A stretch of DNA of 22,299 nt, from the NCBI GenBank assembly GCA_001598975.1, contig BBXU01002177.1, forward strand, positions 1 through 22,299, in the 5' to 3' direction. Positions 1 to 9,829 of the stretch are shown one piece after another. Made by a program: the position numbers and the translations under genes. Origin of the DNA: Parachlorella kessleri (Eukaryota > Chlorophyta > Trebouxiophyceae > Chlorellales > Chlorellaceae). Under the pieces are notes generated by a model. It did not search any database. It was not told the DNA's origin and was given only the letters and a program-made list of their open reading frames with translations. The stretch's first letter is position 1. Each line of letters opens with the position of its first letter.

Positions 1-498
1 GAAAGGGGAGACAAGCTGCAAAGACACTGACACTAACACAACCGTGTACACGTCTGGGATTTGCATAGAGTGGGCCGTCCGAACTCATGATGCATGTTTT
101 TGGGAAGATTAGTCATGGCGCAGCAGACTGTGCAGCGAGGGCGCTGTGGCCACGGTTCTGGAGCAGCATTCGATCGCTGAGGTGCAAGAGACTGGTTACG
201 CACTAATACTTTGGTCTGGGAAGGCATCCCAAGAACGTGCTGACCCTGTATTGCAGTGTCATGGTCCAGTTGAGGCTCGCTCGTGTTTGGTGACAAGGTC
301 TTGATTACGAAAGGCTCATATGTGATACACGGAACCACCCAAGCGCCAACTGGCACTGCTTAAATGCTGTCCAGGTGGGCACAGTTGGTGCCCCAGAACT
401 GGCCCAACCGCTGGGGACACTGTTTAGCTTAGGTCAATACAAGGATAGTGCGAGATAGGTGGCGCCAGACAATCCCATGCAGGCAGGCCCAACAGGCA
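1..498. other. 5' flank of gene 1, no gene recognised
   Basis: No convincing coding exon on either strand. The longest open frame, on the minus strand across 33-356, has mixed composition and no recognisable domain. An in-frame stop (TAG, 430-432) precedes the first proposed coding exon of gene 1, so the region probably holds its 5' UTR and promoter. I saw no clear TATA element. Confidence 0.4.
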
Positions 499-3400
499 AT
501 GCTTGACAACATGGTGGAGCGAGATGGTGACCTGAACAACAAGGGCCGCGCTTCGCTTGCCCAGCCCGAGGCAGATACGCAGGCTGAGTCAGCTGGCAGC
601 GGCGAGCAGGCATGCCGCAGCAGTCTGCAACCAGCTGCCAGCAGCATCAAGAGCGCTGCTGGGACTGAACCTCACCCTGCTGCCATAAGCGACCCACCCT
701 CTGACGCAGCGCACTTCAACGCCCAGGGACAGGCAGCAGCTGGGCCAGCAGTTGGCCGAGCACTGGCAGCGTCGCCATACCACTGCGATCCGCTACCAAT
801 ACGAGGGCACTTGGTGAGCTAAGGCACCTTTACTTTGGTATATCTGCCTTGGTCACCGATTTCTTTTGGTTTGTCAGCCCTGTGGCCCTACCGCTGGTAG
901 GCTGCCTACTGCCCTCACGAAGTACGGGGTACAACAGCCACCTCTTCCCTCACGCTGCTGCCTGATGCATCTCGCTTCCTGCTGTATGCAACAGATGCTT
1001 GCCCACAGATCTCTTTTGAGTTTCACGGCAAAGTAGCTGGCCCAGCCAGCGCATTTGGAGCGATTTGATGGTCAGTCCTTGGGACGGGGCAGAGCAGAAC
1101 TGCTGCTATTGTTCTACCGGATGTGCCCCTTCTCGTGTGCTGTGCAGATGCTGGGCCACGGGCTGCTGCCACGAGAGTACTACTGCTACGAGGCAGTCAT
1201 CAATGCATACATCCAGCAAGAGCTGTGGCTGCCGCTAGAGAAGCGGTCACCGGCGCTGGGAGGGAGACGGCGCCTGGACAGACCACCGCCTCCAGTGCCT
1301 CTGAGCGACGTTCTGGAAATATTAGTGGGTAAGTCATACCCTGGGGTGGGCGCCTGGACTGTACTTACCTATGGTGGCTGGTAGGGGCATCTTGGGTTAT
1401 GAAGGGATATGCTAACCAGGCTGGGTAAGGAGAGTAAGGGTCTGTGGTCTTTCCAGCGAGTGTGAGCCAGTAGACATGAACATATTCACGTGCACTTCCA
1501 TGCATGACTCTTCTTGCAACTTGCACCACCACTGTCTGCAGCCAAGGATGCTAAAAAGAGGGCCCGAGAGTGGCGCACCGCGTGCCGGGATTCGGCTGCA
1601 TGGTAAGTGGAGTTGGAGCATCAGTCCCTCAGCCCTTTTTTTTTGGTAGGTGGTCTGCTGCACGGCTGGAATGCGCCCTTTTGATCGACTTCAAAACTTG
1701 TAGCACCCCCCTGTGCCGTCCGTCAGCCTGCCTACCATGCTGCCACTAGCTGAGCGTCTACCACCCTCGGTGCAGGGCGCTGGGTTACCAGCTTGACGAG
1801 CCGGTCGACGTGCCCACTCTGCTGCGAAACTTGGCGGCTGATCCTCCGGTGGCTGATGGCTTGCATCCCTTTGTGGTGAGTGGCCGCCAAAACTGTCCTG
1901 CCCCTGTTAAATATGTGAAGCGCTTGCGTCCTGCGCAAATGTGTGTGTACGTGTGTGTATGTGGCACCACCATCCTGTGGCTCAGCCCTGGAGCTCTGAA
2001 GCTCTGGCAGGTGGGCTCCAATGCCAGCCGTGCCCCCCCTCTCCTGATGCCATCCATGCATGAGAAGTTCCGACAGGTGGTACAGAGCAGAGTGGCCCTT
2101 TCAGGAGGAGACTCACACAGGCGGCGAGTCCAGCTGGCGGCCTGGGCTTAAATGTGGACTAAATGTTGGGTTGTGGGGTGCTGCAGGTGCCTGCAAGCGA
2201 CCCGCGGGTGGGGCTGAGGGGGGCCAGGGGGCTGAGGGCCACGCGGAGCTTCCCGCCGGGGGCCTTCCTTGGGTTTTACAGGTAGCCTACTGTCACCACC
2301 TCCTTCCTGCCCGATATGGGTGTCGTGTGTGCTGGGAGTGTTGTAGTGATCTGGCAGGCCAACACGCTGCGAGGGTGACTAAATGGAAGTGGCGTGGGTC
2401 AGTCAGGCACCCGTCCATGGGAGCAGAGCTTTTGACAGTAAATCAATCGTCCCACGCCACCAATTGTCACACGTTCCTGGTGTATAGGGGGTTAACATTT
2501 GCACGACCTGACTGTTGATTGCACACTCACGCTTCTGCAAGCCAGGTCTTAAGAGGTAAGGCATATCCGGGTTCCAGTGACCCAACCTGCTGTTTTCTGG
2601 TCCCTCGCTGGGGCCTACAGAAAGGGTCCGTTCTGCTGCAGGCTTTAGCGTGCAAACTCTTGGTTGTGGCCTGCAGGGGTGCTCCAGATTCTATGCAGAT
2701 TGCAAGGCTCCTCCCCAGCATAGCCATCGTCCTCTACATCCAACCCTCCTACTCTCGCGCCGTGCAGGGGCACGGCATACTTCAAGGCAGCCTATGACAA
2801 AATGCTGAATGACATCACGGGCGGCAGTCGCTACAGGCGCAAGCGGGACTTTGACAGCTATGGAGCTGACTTCTCGGTATGATCGATTGCTGTGTCGGAC
2901 CAGGACCTGGATGATGATAGCTGAGTTACCCTGCCCTACCTGCTGCAATCTCGCTTAGCCTTCCTTATGCTAGGCTACAGCAGTGGCATGAGGGTGGCTG
3001 CGCAAAGCAAGCTTCATGTTTTGCCTCATCGACAGTTTGGATACCTGTCTTCTCTTGGTATCTCGGGGATGCTTGCAATGCAGCAGGACCACTCTAGTCA
3101 AAGTGGTGGGAGCTTCCTGCAAGCCGAGGCTCCCAGGAGCCACCATGTAGTGGCCCGCAGCACGTTTTGCATGCTCTGGTCCTCGCTTAATATAAGAAAG
3201 TTAGTTGCTTCAGGAACCAGTCGCAACTCACTGATGTTGCGTGTGTTTGTTTGTTGCAGCTGAAGGAGGTTGCTGGGGCGGCCAAGGACAGTAGGCTGCC
3301 ACAGCTGCCGGACCTCAAGTGGGCCGAGGTGTGCGGCCCACACTTCAACCCCAGCACGGTGAGCCCCAGCCTTCTTCACTGCTTGGGAAGGAGTATGTAG

Positions 3401-6400
3401 GTCCTTCACGTGACTGGGAGGTAGGGCCGGCCTCGGCTTGCACAGCGCAGAGGCAGCTGCAGTCGGTTTTGGTGATGGTGGTAGGCAGTGCGGAGAGAGG
3501 AGGGTTGCAAGCAAACCGTACTTGCAGGGCGGGATCCTTCTGTAAGAGCAAGTAATGCGATGCTCTGGGACTTGCCTAAGTTTTGGTCCAGTGTTGCTTC
3601 CTTCTGCGGAGTCTGAGCCTCCTCTGGTGTCAGTGCATGGCCAGCTTGCTGACTTAGCGTGCTGAGGTGGCTGGGCTGCTGCGCATGTGTGGGCAAGCTT
3701 ATCTCACTGGGGTGGTAAATGTGGGGTGCTGCGGTGCGGTCGTGCAGCCGCCACACACTGCTCCAGAATGGCAGGCTCCTGCACCCTTTCCCCTGCTGAG
3801 CCTGCTGTACTGGTGCATCGCTTGCGGATGAGTTTAATGATGGCAGAATGACTAGTGACCTTGGCGCCTGTCACTACAAACATGCTGCACCTGGCGGTGC
3901 AGGCCGGCGAGGCTTGCTGCCACCCCGCTGAGCCCGCTGCGCTGGGACTCCTGAGCGTGCGATTGAGTTGCCTTGCCCGCAGGACGGCACGTTGGTCATA
4001 TCCGCGCTGGAAGGCATGAACCAGCTGGGGCTTGTGAACGACCCCAACACCGACCCAGCCTCACACCAGGTGTGTGGGCCACCCTGTGGGTGGGTACAGA
4101 CAGTGGATACTGCCTGTAGGAGGCAGCAGGCAGTTTCCCAGCCTTGCCTATGTAACACTGCGAAGAGAAGGCTTGTGTGCCCCACTGCTGCCTGTGTGCG
4201 ACAGCCGGCAGCAGAGGCTAGGTGTTCATGAGTGTCTTAGGTGGTATATATCTGTCCATATCTGTCATATGTGTGTGTGCCTTATGTGTCTCCTCGTGTA
4301 TTTGTGTGTGTTAGGTGATACTTATATATTCTGGCAGGTAGTTGTTGCATACAAAGCACCAGCAGACCCTCACTGTTGGGGTATCTGGGGACGGATGGGG
4401 TCGTAAAAACGTGCTGCTGTCCCTATGGATCTGTGTCAGTATCTCAGCCTGGCCGGTGTTACTCTATACAAAAAACCTAGGGAGTGTCACTTCAGATTTG
4501 GCGCGCCGCTATTGGACATGCGGTTCATGCATCAATCCTCACATCTGCCCAGCTCGCTGGCTTACTGGCTGGGTTCATGCCTTGTTTGAAGGGCTACAAC
4601 GAGCATGCTGGCAACTGCCACCTGTTCCCGCTGCTGATTGGGCCTGTCCCCTTCTTAGCACTGTTCACAACCAAGCAGGTGCTGCCAGGTAAGCCTGAAT
4701 TCTCAGGGGGTCACCCTGTAGAATGCCACTCAACCAAGTATTTTAGTCGTACGTGGGTTTCTGTAGAGCTTCTGTGGATGACAGGTTGCCTAATGACGAG
4801 CACATTTGTTTGGGGAGAGAGTCAGACGCTGCAACAATTGTCAATAAGATGGGGTAAGTTGCCTGGTGCTGCCCAGAATATGGTATGTTATGGGGTAGCA
4901 ACTCGCCGTGCCTGAAGGAGACCCAGGAAACAGCCACTCCTCCACGTGTCCCAGTTACCAACACCACCTGCAGGCCAGGAGCTGACTTACTGCTACGGGG
5001 AGGGCTACTGGGATGCGCTGAGGGCCCGGCAAGCCGATGCTGACGTAAGTCCAGCCTCCTCGTCTTTCTTTAGGGTACGGGTTTACCTGGAGCTGATGCC
5101 GTAAGAGTACTGGGGGGGAGCCTTACTGGAACTATTCAGCAAGCCGACGTTGGTGTCAGCTTGGCTTTAGCCCGTCCTGCTTCGGGGCCCCTGTTGCCTG
5201 CCTGCTACTATCTCTTGCACTTCATTGACCTCGCTGTTGTCTTCCTGTCAACTCCCTAGTCGCTGCGCAGGATTCCTTTGTGCCTGCACTGAGGGCCCCT
5301 CATGTTTGCTGCTGGCCTCGCCCGGCTCTTGCTCTGTGCTGTCGTCATCCTGTTCAAATAGCTGAAGGTTTTGTGCCATCAAATGTCCAATTTGTGTCTA
5401 GACTACTATATCTGCCGAGGCAGTGCAAGGCTAACTGCATGGTTGACCATCACCTTCCTCCCTGGCTGTGCGCAGCATGAGGAGCGGCAAGAGCGGGAGT
5501 TGGACTCTCTCAGGGCTCTGGCGAGGCGGCAGGCGCAGCAGGTGAGGCATATGGACCACAGGAGCATTTGAAAATAATGGCATGTTGCAAGGGGTCAGAC
5601 AGCAGACAGCAGACGAGCATCCGCACACTTTTTCAAAGGCATGCTGGTTCCTTCGTCCCCCGTACGAGCACAACAGTTGGAGGTCGGTGGCCAGCGGTGC
5701 AGCATGCTGAGAGCGACAGGCTGCCTGGCTAGGAGCATACATGGGTCAGGGAGCAGTGAGCTTAGCACAACCACTGCGCAACCTGTGCAACCATGCAAAA
5801 CACCATGGGTTTGTCCCAGGTCTTGCAGGGTCCAAGGGGCGGGGAGGGGTCGTTCGTGAGCGAAGGCAGGAGCGTTTCGGTTGAGATGCCGGCCACCGCG
5901 GGTGCCGCAGATATGCTGCCCCAGTTACCGCAGCAGCAGCAGCTGCAACGGCAAATTGACCTGTCCAAGCAGCAGCGGCAGCAGCGGCAGCACCACGGGC
6001 TGCAGGCTGAAGTGGGTGAGCAGCAGCAGCAGCAGCAGGCGGAGCAACAGGGGTTGGGGTTGGCTGCCAGACAACCAAGGCAGCCGCATGGATCACCCTC
6101 TGCCCCGCCCATCCGTTCACCCCCCAGAGCTGCACGTGAACCCTTACAGCGCCCCTCCACTGTGCCCTTCCCTCCTGGCAATGTGGGCGTGCCCAGAGGC
6201 GGAACGGCTCAAGCACCTCTTAGCCCTGCTGCGGTTGCTGGTGCCGCCGCCGCCGCTGTTGTCCCCGTGCCTGCTGCTGCTCCCCATCACGCTACCAGCC
6301 CTCCTCCCTCTCTTCCGCCTGCTGGTACCGGCGGCGGTACCATAGGCGCCACCCCGCCCTCCTCGCTCCCAAACCCCGGCAGTGCCCTCCCCAGTGCTGG

Positions 6401-9400
6401 GACAAGCGGCGGCGGCGGCGGCACCGCCAAGCGCTTCCGGAAAATCAGCCCGCGGACAATCAACTTGATAGCTAACATGAAGAGGAGGCTTGCCTTGGAG
6501 GCCTTGCAGCAGCAGCAGCGGCAGCAGCAGCAACAGCAGCAGGGGGCCACTTGCGGCCTGCAGGGCAGCGGCACGCCTCCCACTACAGCAGCAGCAGCAG
6601 TGGCGGCAGCTGCCGCCACCACGAGGCATTTAAACTTTGACGGAGCAGGCCACGCTGGTGGCATTGGCGCTGTCAACCCTGGAGCAGCAGCAGCAATTGC
6701 TGGTCTGGCTGCTGGTACTGCTGCTGCGGCTGCTGTTGCGGCCGGTCCGGTCGGTAGAGCTGCTCATCAGCCCACATCTGTTCGCCCGATGCCACAAGCA
6801 GGGGACACCAAGCCACGTCGGCCAGCTGTGGGCGCTGTCCCTCTATCGTCCCTAGCTGCACCCGTGGTGCTGTCCTCTCCAAAGGCGGCTACCAGGCTGG
6901 TAGCAGCTGAGGAGGCGCCCCCGCTCTCCGCACAGCCGGCCGCAGCAGCGGCTGTGGCACGGCCCAAACCTGTGGGAGGCCGTGGGGGAGGGAAGGGCAG
7001 TACCGGCAAGGGCGGTACAGGGAAAGACGGTACCGGCGAGGGCGGTACTGGCAAAGCCATCGCTTCCCCAACCTCCCCTCCCAAGCTGCCCACCAGCCAG
7101 CGCACCCTGCTGGACTTCTGGCCCGCCTCCCCCGGTACGAAGCCTGCTGGCGGCGGCAAAACGGCAGAGCAGGCGCAGCACGCAGCGGGGGTGGTAAGCC
7201 CGGTCGCCCGCCGGCCGCAGCCTGGCGAGCAGCTGCCGTTCCCCCTGCCCGGCAGCAAGCCACCACCACCACCATCAACCGCAGCAGCAGCACCACCACC
7301 ACCGCTGGCAGCTGCAGCGCCCGTGGCAGCAGCTGGGCACATAGTGGCACCCCCACCTCCTGCAGCGACAGCAGCAGCGCCCGGTGCCGCCGGTGCTGCC
7401 ACTGCGGCAGCGCCGCCGCGGGCTGGCCAGCCAGCCGGCAGCCCCGGCAGCAAGCCCAACGGCGGCAAGCGCAAGAGGGACTCTAGGAGGCGCATTGGCA
7501 GGGAGGTGGTGTACCTACGAGCCAGGGGCGATGGCAGCCTGGACCGGGTGCAAGGGATTGTGGTGGAGGAAGGCAGGAACCGCAGCGGTGTGCGGTGGGT
7601 GGGGGTGGAGCTGCAGGGGATGACAGGCCAGCTGGTTCTGGCTCAGGTGAGGCTGTACTGGGTGATGGTGGCAGTGGTGATGGTGATGGGCAGGGTTATG
7701 GCAATGGGAAGGGTATACTGGCTGATGAGTGGCAGGCGGTGTAAGCAGAGAAAAGGGGCAGGGCGAAATGTACTGACAGGGGGCGCCTTATGCGATTATG
7801 CATAGGGCTATGTTCCCTGCTAGCTGTCGCTGTGTTGCAAGGTGGCTAGATGAGGGTTACAGGGTAGCTAGTTCTAGCTTGTGTGAGCTTTTTGCCTACG
7901 TTTTTGAAGGTGGCAGCGGCTGGCTTTGTTGGTGAGGGTGTTGACAAGGATGTGTGCATCTAACTCATACAACCAAGGTGGCCTGGTAGTGGGGTGAGGG
8001 GATGGTATAGTGGTCAATCGTGAAGGCTGGATGCAAGTCAGGTGCTGGGGCATTGCCTGAGTTCAGAAGCCTCAGCCAACTAGCTGGCAATGCAGCTGAG
8101 GCTGACCCAGGGAAGACCTCACTGTACAAGCGAACAGGCAGGGAGAGGATCTGATTCCTAGGTTTGAAATTTTGGTACTCCCATGGGAACAGCTACCGTA
8201 CTCAAGTGTGCTCGGGCCAAGAGGCAGCCCCACCCGCTTGCCACCTCTGCAGGACAAGCATTACAAGAGCAGCCCGCTCAAGTTGCAAGCCGCCCAGGAC
8301 TGGGCCTTCCTGCGCTCCCCTGGCCACGCACACGCCCCAGCACCGCCTAGCAGCTGCATACCGGAGGCGCAGCCGCCAGCTCAAGCGGCCGCACGAGATG
8401 CAGGTGCAGGAGCGGCAGCTGCAGGAATAGCAGTAGGCGCGGCAGCAGCAGGAACAGCAGTAGGCGCGGCTGTCAGGACTGACCCTGCTGGAGGCTTCCC
8501 TCAGGAGACCCCGCCAAAGAGGCGTCAGGCTGAGGGGGGCACCACTCCTGGCGTGCTTTATGCAGGTGGGTGCAGCAACAAACAATGGTGATGTTAGCAG
8601 CATAGCAACATATGCCGAGTTCCCTGGTGTGTAAGCATGCCCAAAGGGGTCCCTTGCTGCGTACCTCAATAGCTATCAGGTTAGACCGCTGGAATGCTGC
8701 CCGCCCAGCATGTCGCCAGTAGGTTCTAGGGACTACGATTTCGAGTCGCTGCTATCATAGGCACCTTCCCTGCCTACCAGTGCAGGGGGGTGGGAACAAT
8801 ATGTCCCGGCCATACTGCAAAATCCTGCAAGGCCTGACTTGTCCTTGTTGACATGCAGGTGTCCCTGTGGTGCCCGTGGCAGCACCTCTCCAGAATGATC
8901 CCCAGCCGCTGTCGCCACGCCTCGCAGCAGAGCATGCTCAGCAGCAGCAGCAGCACCCAAGGCACCGTGTGCCAGGGCAAGAAACACCGTCACCCCAAGC
9001 CTCCCCATCTTGCGAGCCCGCAGCCCATGTGCCTTCCCTGCCACAGGCGCAGCAGGGCAATGCCAGCACCACCCCCCCCTCAGCAGGCATGCCTGGCTCA
9101 GCAGGCACAGCATCGCTGCAACTGCATACCGCAGCGGGCGCAGCACAGGCGCTGGCGCAAGCAGCCAGGGGCAAGCAGTCTAGAAAGGGCAAGGCCCCAG
9201 GCAGGCTCCGCTCCACGCCACCTGTCCAGCAGGCTCCTGCTGCCTTGGGTGATGGCGCTGTTGGAAAGAGAGCAGGAGAAAGTATCTCACTGGTGAAACA
9301 GGAGCAGCACCAGCAGGAGCTGCCTCCTTCCAAGCGGTCACCAGTGCAACAGCAAGAGCAGCAGCGGGCGTCAAAGCGGGCAAGGCTCCAGCCTGGGCAG

Positions 9401-9829
9401 CAACGGGGAGCTGAACCACGGAGGACGCCGTCAGTGCAGCAGCAAGCGCTCACATGTCTTCAAGGTCAACAAGGGCAGCAGCCACCAAGGGGAGCTGAGC
9501 TGGCGCTGGCGCAGGCGCAGAGGGAGGATGGCCGGGAGGAGACTGCGAAACAGCCCAACAAGCACCGGCAACGCCACACAGGAGCAGCAGCAGCAGCCAG
9601 CGGGGATTCACCCGTGCAAGGTGATGGCAAGGTGGCATCACAGCTGCCGCCGGCAGGAGCTGAAATGGTCGACACAAATTGCGCAGCAGGCGCAGCGGGC
9701 CCGCCGCCGCCCAGCGACCAGCAGCAGGAGAGAGTCGTGGACCTCACATGGATTCACTGCCCACCGGCAGCTGCAGTGCCGCCCTGCACAGATGGTGACA
9801 TCATAGACTTGACCTTGGACGATGACTGA
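499..9829 (+). CDS. Gene 1: SET-domain protein with long Gln/Ala-rich tail (spliced, 14 exons)
   Basis: Probable nuclear protein-lysine methyltransferase. Proposed exons: 499-813, 1148-1328, 1542-1602, 1776-1875, 2187-2281, 2768-2876, 3260-3358, 3983-4069, 4592-4688, 4974-5044, 5476-5541, 5820-7646, 8253-8565, 8859-9829 (TGA). All introns are GT-AG, all phases agree, and the sum is 4392 nt (1463 aa plus stop). Approximate residues: Ser/Ala-rich leader 1-105; N-terminal module shared with gene 2, 106-219; SET domain 220-405; charged helix 406-427; low-complexity tail 428-1463 with PIP-like motif (854-861), NLS (977-985), possible beta-barrel (about 988-1056), SUMO-acceptor-like VKQE (1286-1289) and two SIM-like motifs (1433-1438, 1455-1463). 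The start is uncertain: ATG 511 (ACAACATGG) has better context than ATG 499. The first exon is the least supported. The core is supported by exon-by-exon similarity to gene 2. Histone as substrate is inference. Confidence 0.75.
1148..1875 (+). other. Gene 1 N-terminal module (exons 2-4), shared with gene 2
   Basis: Exons 1148-1328, 1542-1602 and 1776-1875 encode a segment that matches gene 2. Shared landmarks are an aromatic/acidic helix-like stretch starting LPREYYCYEAVINAY (gene 2: LTRQVYAINSILLEAL), a Pro-rich RPPPPVPLSD (gene 2: ERPPLSD), and ALGYQLDEPVDVPTLLRNL (gene 2: MLGYEPGQQVDVPRMLRAL). Gene 1 splits this part with two introns; in gene 2 the matching part from RPPLSD onward is one uninterrupted exon. 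I do not recognise the fold. It lies directly before the SET domain, where many SET proteins carry a pre-SET or other helper region, but it lacks the Cys clusters of a zinc-binding pre-SET. Confidence 0.65.
1940..1963. repeat. TG microsatellite in gene 1 intron
   Basis: Two runs of four TG units separated by TAC, ending TATGTG, inside the intron 1876-2186. Ordinary intronic simple sequence. Confidence 0.8.
2187..5044 (+). other. Gene 1 SET domain (exons 5-10)
   Basis: The domain begins with GARGLRATRSFPPGAFLGFY followed by RGTAYFKAAY, the usual SET N-terminal pattern (G-x-G SAM-binding loop, then 'I.xG..vg.Y.G'). In the middle, exon 3983-4069 has LGLVNDPNTDP, where canonical enzymes have NHSCxPN. 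The end is FLALFTTKQVLPG / QELTYCYGEGYW, matching the C-terminal SET motif in which the Tyr before Gly is catalytic (Tyr 389 here). Exon-intron borders: 2281/2768 (phase 2), 2876/3260 (0), 3358/3983 (0), 4069/4592 (0), 4688/4974 (1), 5044/5476 (0). No post-SET cysteine cluster follows. Enzymatic activity is inferred from the family; the altered NH motif leaves the substrate open. Confidence 0.8.
4245..4314. repeat. TG/TA-rich stretch in gene 1 intron
   Basis: Irregular TATATCTGTC, ATATGTGTGTGTG and TTTGTGTGTG runs within the intron 4070-4591. No coding signal. Confidence 0.7.
5476..5541 (+). other. Gene 1 short charged helix after SET
   Basis: A single 22-codon exon encoding HEERQERELDSLRALARRQ and three more residues, flanked by an acceptor at 5475 and a donor at 5542, both phase 0. 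Alternating Glu/Arg with spaced Leu suggests an amphipathic helix or short coiled coil. Gene 2 has an exon in the same place (15878-15780) beginning NEERVEQQWKKRVDEL, half as long again, so this is a conserved element and not random filler. Confidence 0.7.
6021..6038 (+). repeat. CAG tract (poly-Gln) in gene 1
   Basis: Six uninterrupted CAG codons in the long exon. Shorter CAG tracts occur at about 5931-5944 and 6588-6601. Likely length-variable between strains. Confidence 0.85.
6507..6543 (+). repeat. Interrupted CAG tract (poly-Gln) in gene 1
   Basis: Twelve codons of CAG with single CGG and CAA interruptions, coding Q-rich sequence directly after the basic helix KRRLALEAL. Confidence 0.85.
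6996..7055 (+). repeat. 15-bp coding minisatellite, four units
   Basis: Four in-frame 15-bp units encoding GSTGK, GGTGK, DGTGE and GGTGK. The repeat keeps frame, so copy-number change would add or remove pentapeptides without breaking gene 1. Confidence 0.85.
7098..7121 (+). other. PCNA-box-like motif QRTLLDFW
   Basis: Eight codons reading QRTLLDFW, followed by Pro, inside a Pro/Ser/Gly-rich disordered stretch of gene 1. The PIP-box pattern is Q-x-x-(L/I/M)-x-x-aromatic-aromatic; here Q, L and the F-W pair fit, with Trp in the second aromatic place where Phe or Tyr is usual. Such motifs bind the sliding clamp, and among plant SET proteins ATXR5/6 are known to interact with PCNA. Function here is inference from the motif. 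Confidence 0.45.
7500..8310 (+). other. Possible small beta-barrel (Tudor/SH3-like) split by an intron
   Basis: After the basic cluster, the protein turns from low complexity to alternating hydrophobic/polar residues: VVYLRARGDGSL, then VQGIVVEEGRNRSGVRWVGV, then ELQGMTGQLVLAQ at the donor 7647. It resumes in exon 8253 with DKHYKSSPLKLQAAQDW. The spacing of Val/Trp/Gly resembles Tudor/Agenet/chromo-barrel folds, which read methylated chromatin, but no family signature is certain. Gene 2 has no counterpart here. Confidence 0.3.
8253..8565 (+). other. Gene 1 exon 13
   Basis: Starts after CTCTGCAG (8252) in phase 0 with DKHYKSSPLKLQ and ends in phase 1 before GTGGGT (8566). The first quarter looks folded; the rest is Ala/Gly/Pro-rich, includes a duplicated 9-residue unit (GIAVGAAAA / GTAVGAAV) and a basic patch PPKRRQAEGG. 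Joins exon 8859 in phase to read LYAGVPVVPV. Confidence 0.65.
8421..8470 (+). repeat. 27-bp in-frame tandem duplication
   Basis: GCAGGAATAGCAGTAGGCGC... at 8421-8447 is repeated at 8448-8470 with one T-to-C change (GGAACA). It encodes the AGIAVGAAA / AGTAVGAAV pair in exon 13 of gene 1. Confidence 0.85.
8859..9829 (+). other. Gene 1 terminal exon with SUMO-related motifs
   Basis: This exon runs to TGA at 9827-9829. It is Gln/Ala/Pro-rich with basic clusters such as ASKRARLQPG. It contains VKQE (9293-9304), a match to the SUMO-acceptor pattern psi-K-x-E. The last 31 residues hold VVDLTW (9734-9751) and IIDLTLDDD (9800-9826). The latter is a near-ideal SUMO-interaction motif: four-residue hydrophobic core with Asp, followed by an acidic run, ending at the stop codon. 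Confidence 0.7.

Larger units (their letters stand above)
5820..7646 (+). other. Gene 1 long low-complexity exon (609 codons)
   Basis: One uninterrupted frame between a CAG acceptor at 5819 (5828 is a possible in-phase alternative) and a GTGAGG donor at 7647. It has poly-Gln at the start and middle, then long Ala/Pro/Gly stretches. Ordered-looking islands are a basic helix KRFRKISPRTINLIANMKRR (codons at about 6430-6489), a PIP-like QRTLLDFW (7098-7121), a basic cluster KRKRDSRRR (7467-7493) that looks like a nuclear localisation signal, and a hydrophobic/polar segment from 7500 to the donor. Other frames over this exon also stay open because of the CAG/GCC repeats, but only this frame joins both neighbours in phase. 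Small introns inside cannot be excluded without transcripts. Confidence 0.65.

Noticed and set aside
33..356. 107-codon minus-strand open frame
   Set aside because: Composition and lack of any domain or splice context give no support for coding.
1989..2151. Plus-strand segment VGSNASRAPPLL... considered as an extra exon of gene 1
   Set aside because: Exon 1776-1875 joins exon 2187 directly in phase, giving HPFV-VPASDPR, which matches HPGVELFE-VPDVDPR of gene 2. No donor suits the extra segment.
6767..7495. 242-codon minus-strand open frame, Ala/Gly/Pro-rich
   Set aside because: Mirror image of the Ala/Pro/Gly-rich coding exon of gene 1; only the plus frame joins neighbouring exons in phase.
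7998..8070. tRNA- or SINE-like box A (TGGTATAGTGG) after gene 1 exon 12
   Set aside because: No matching B box or cloverleaf: the downstream GAGTTCAGAAGCC departs from GGTTCRANNCC, and no acceptor stem pairs. It sits in an intron.
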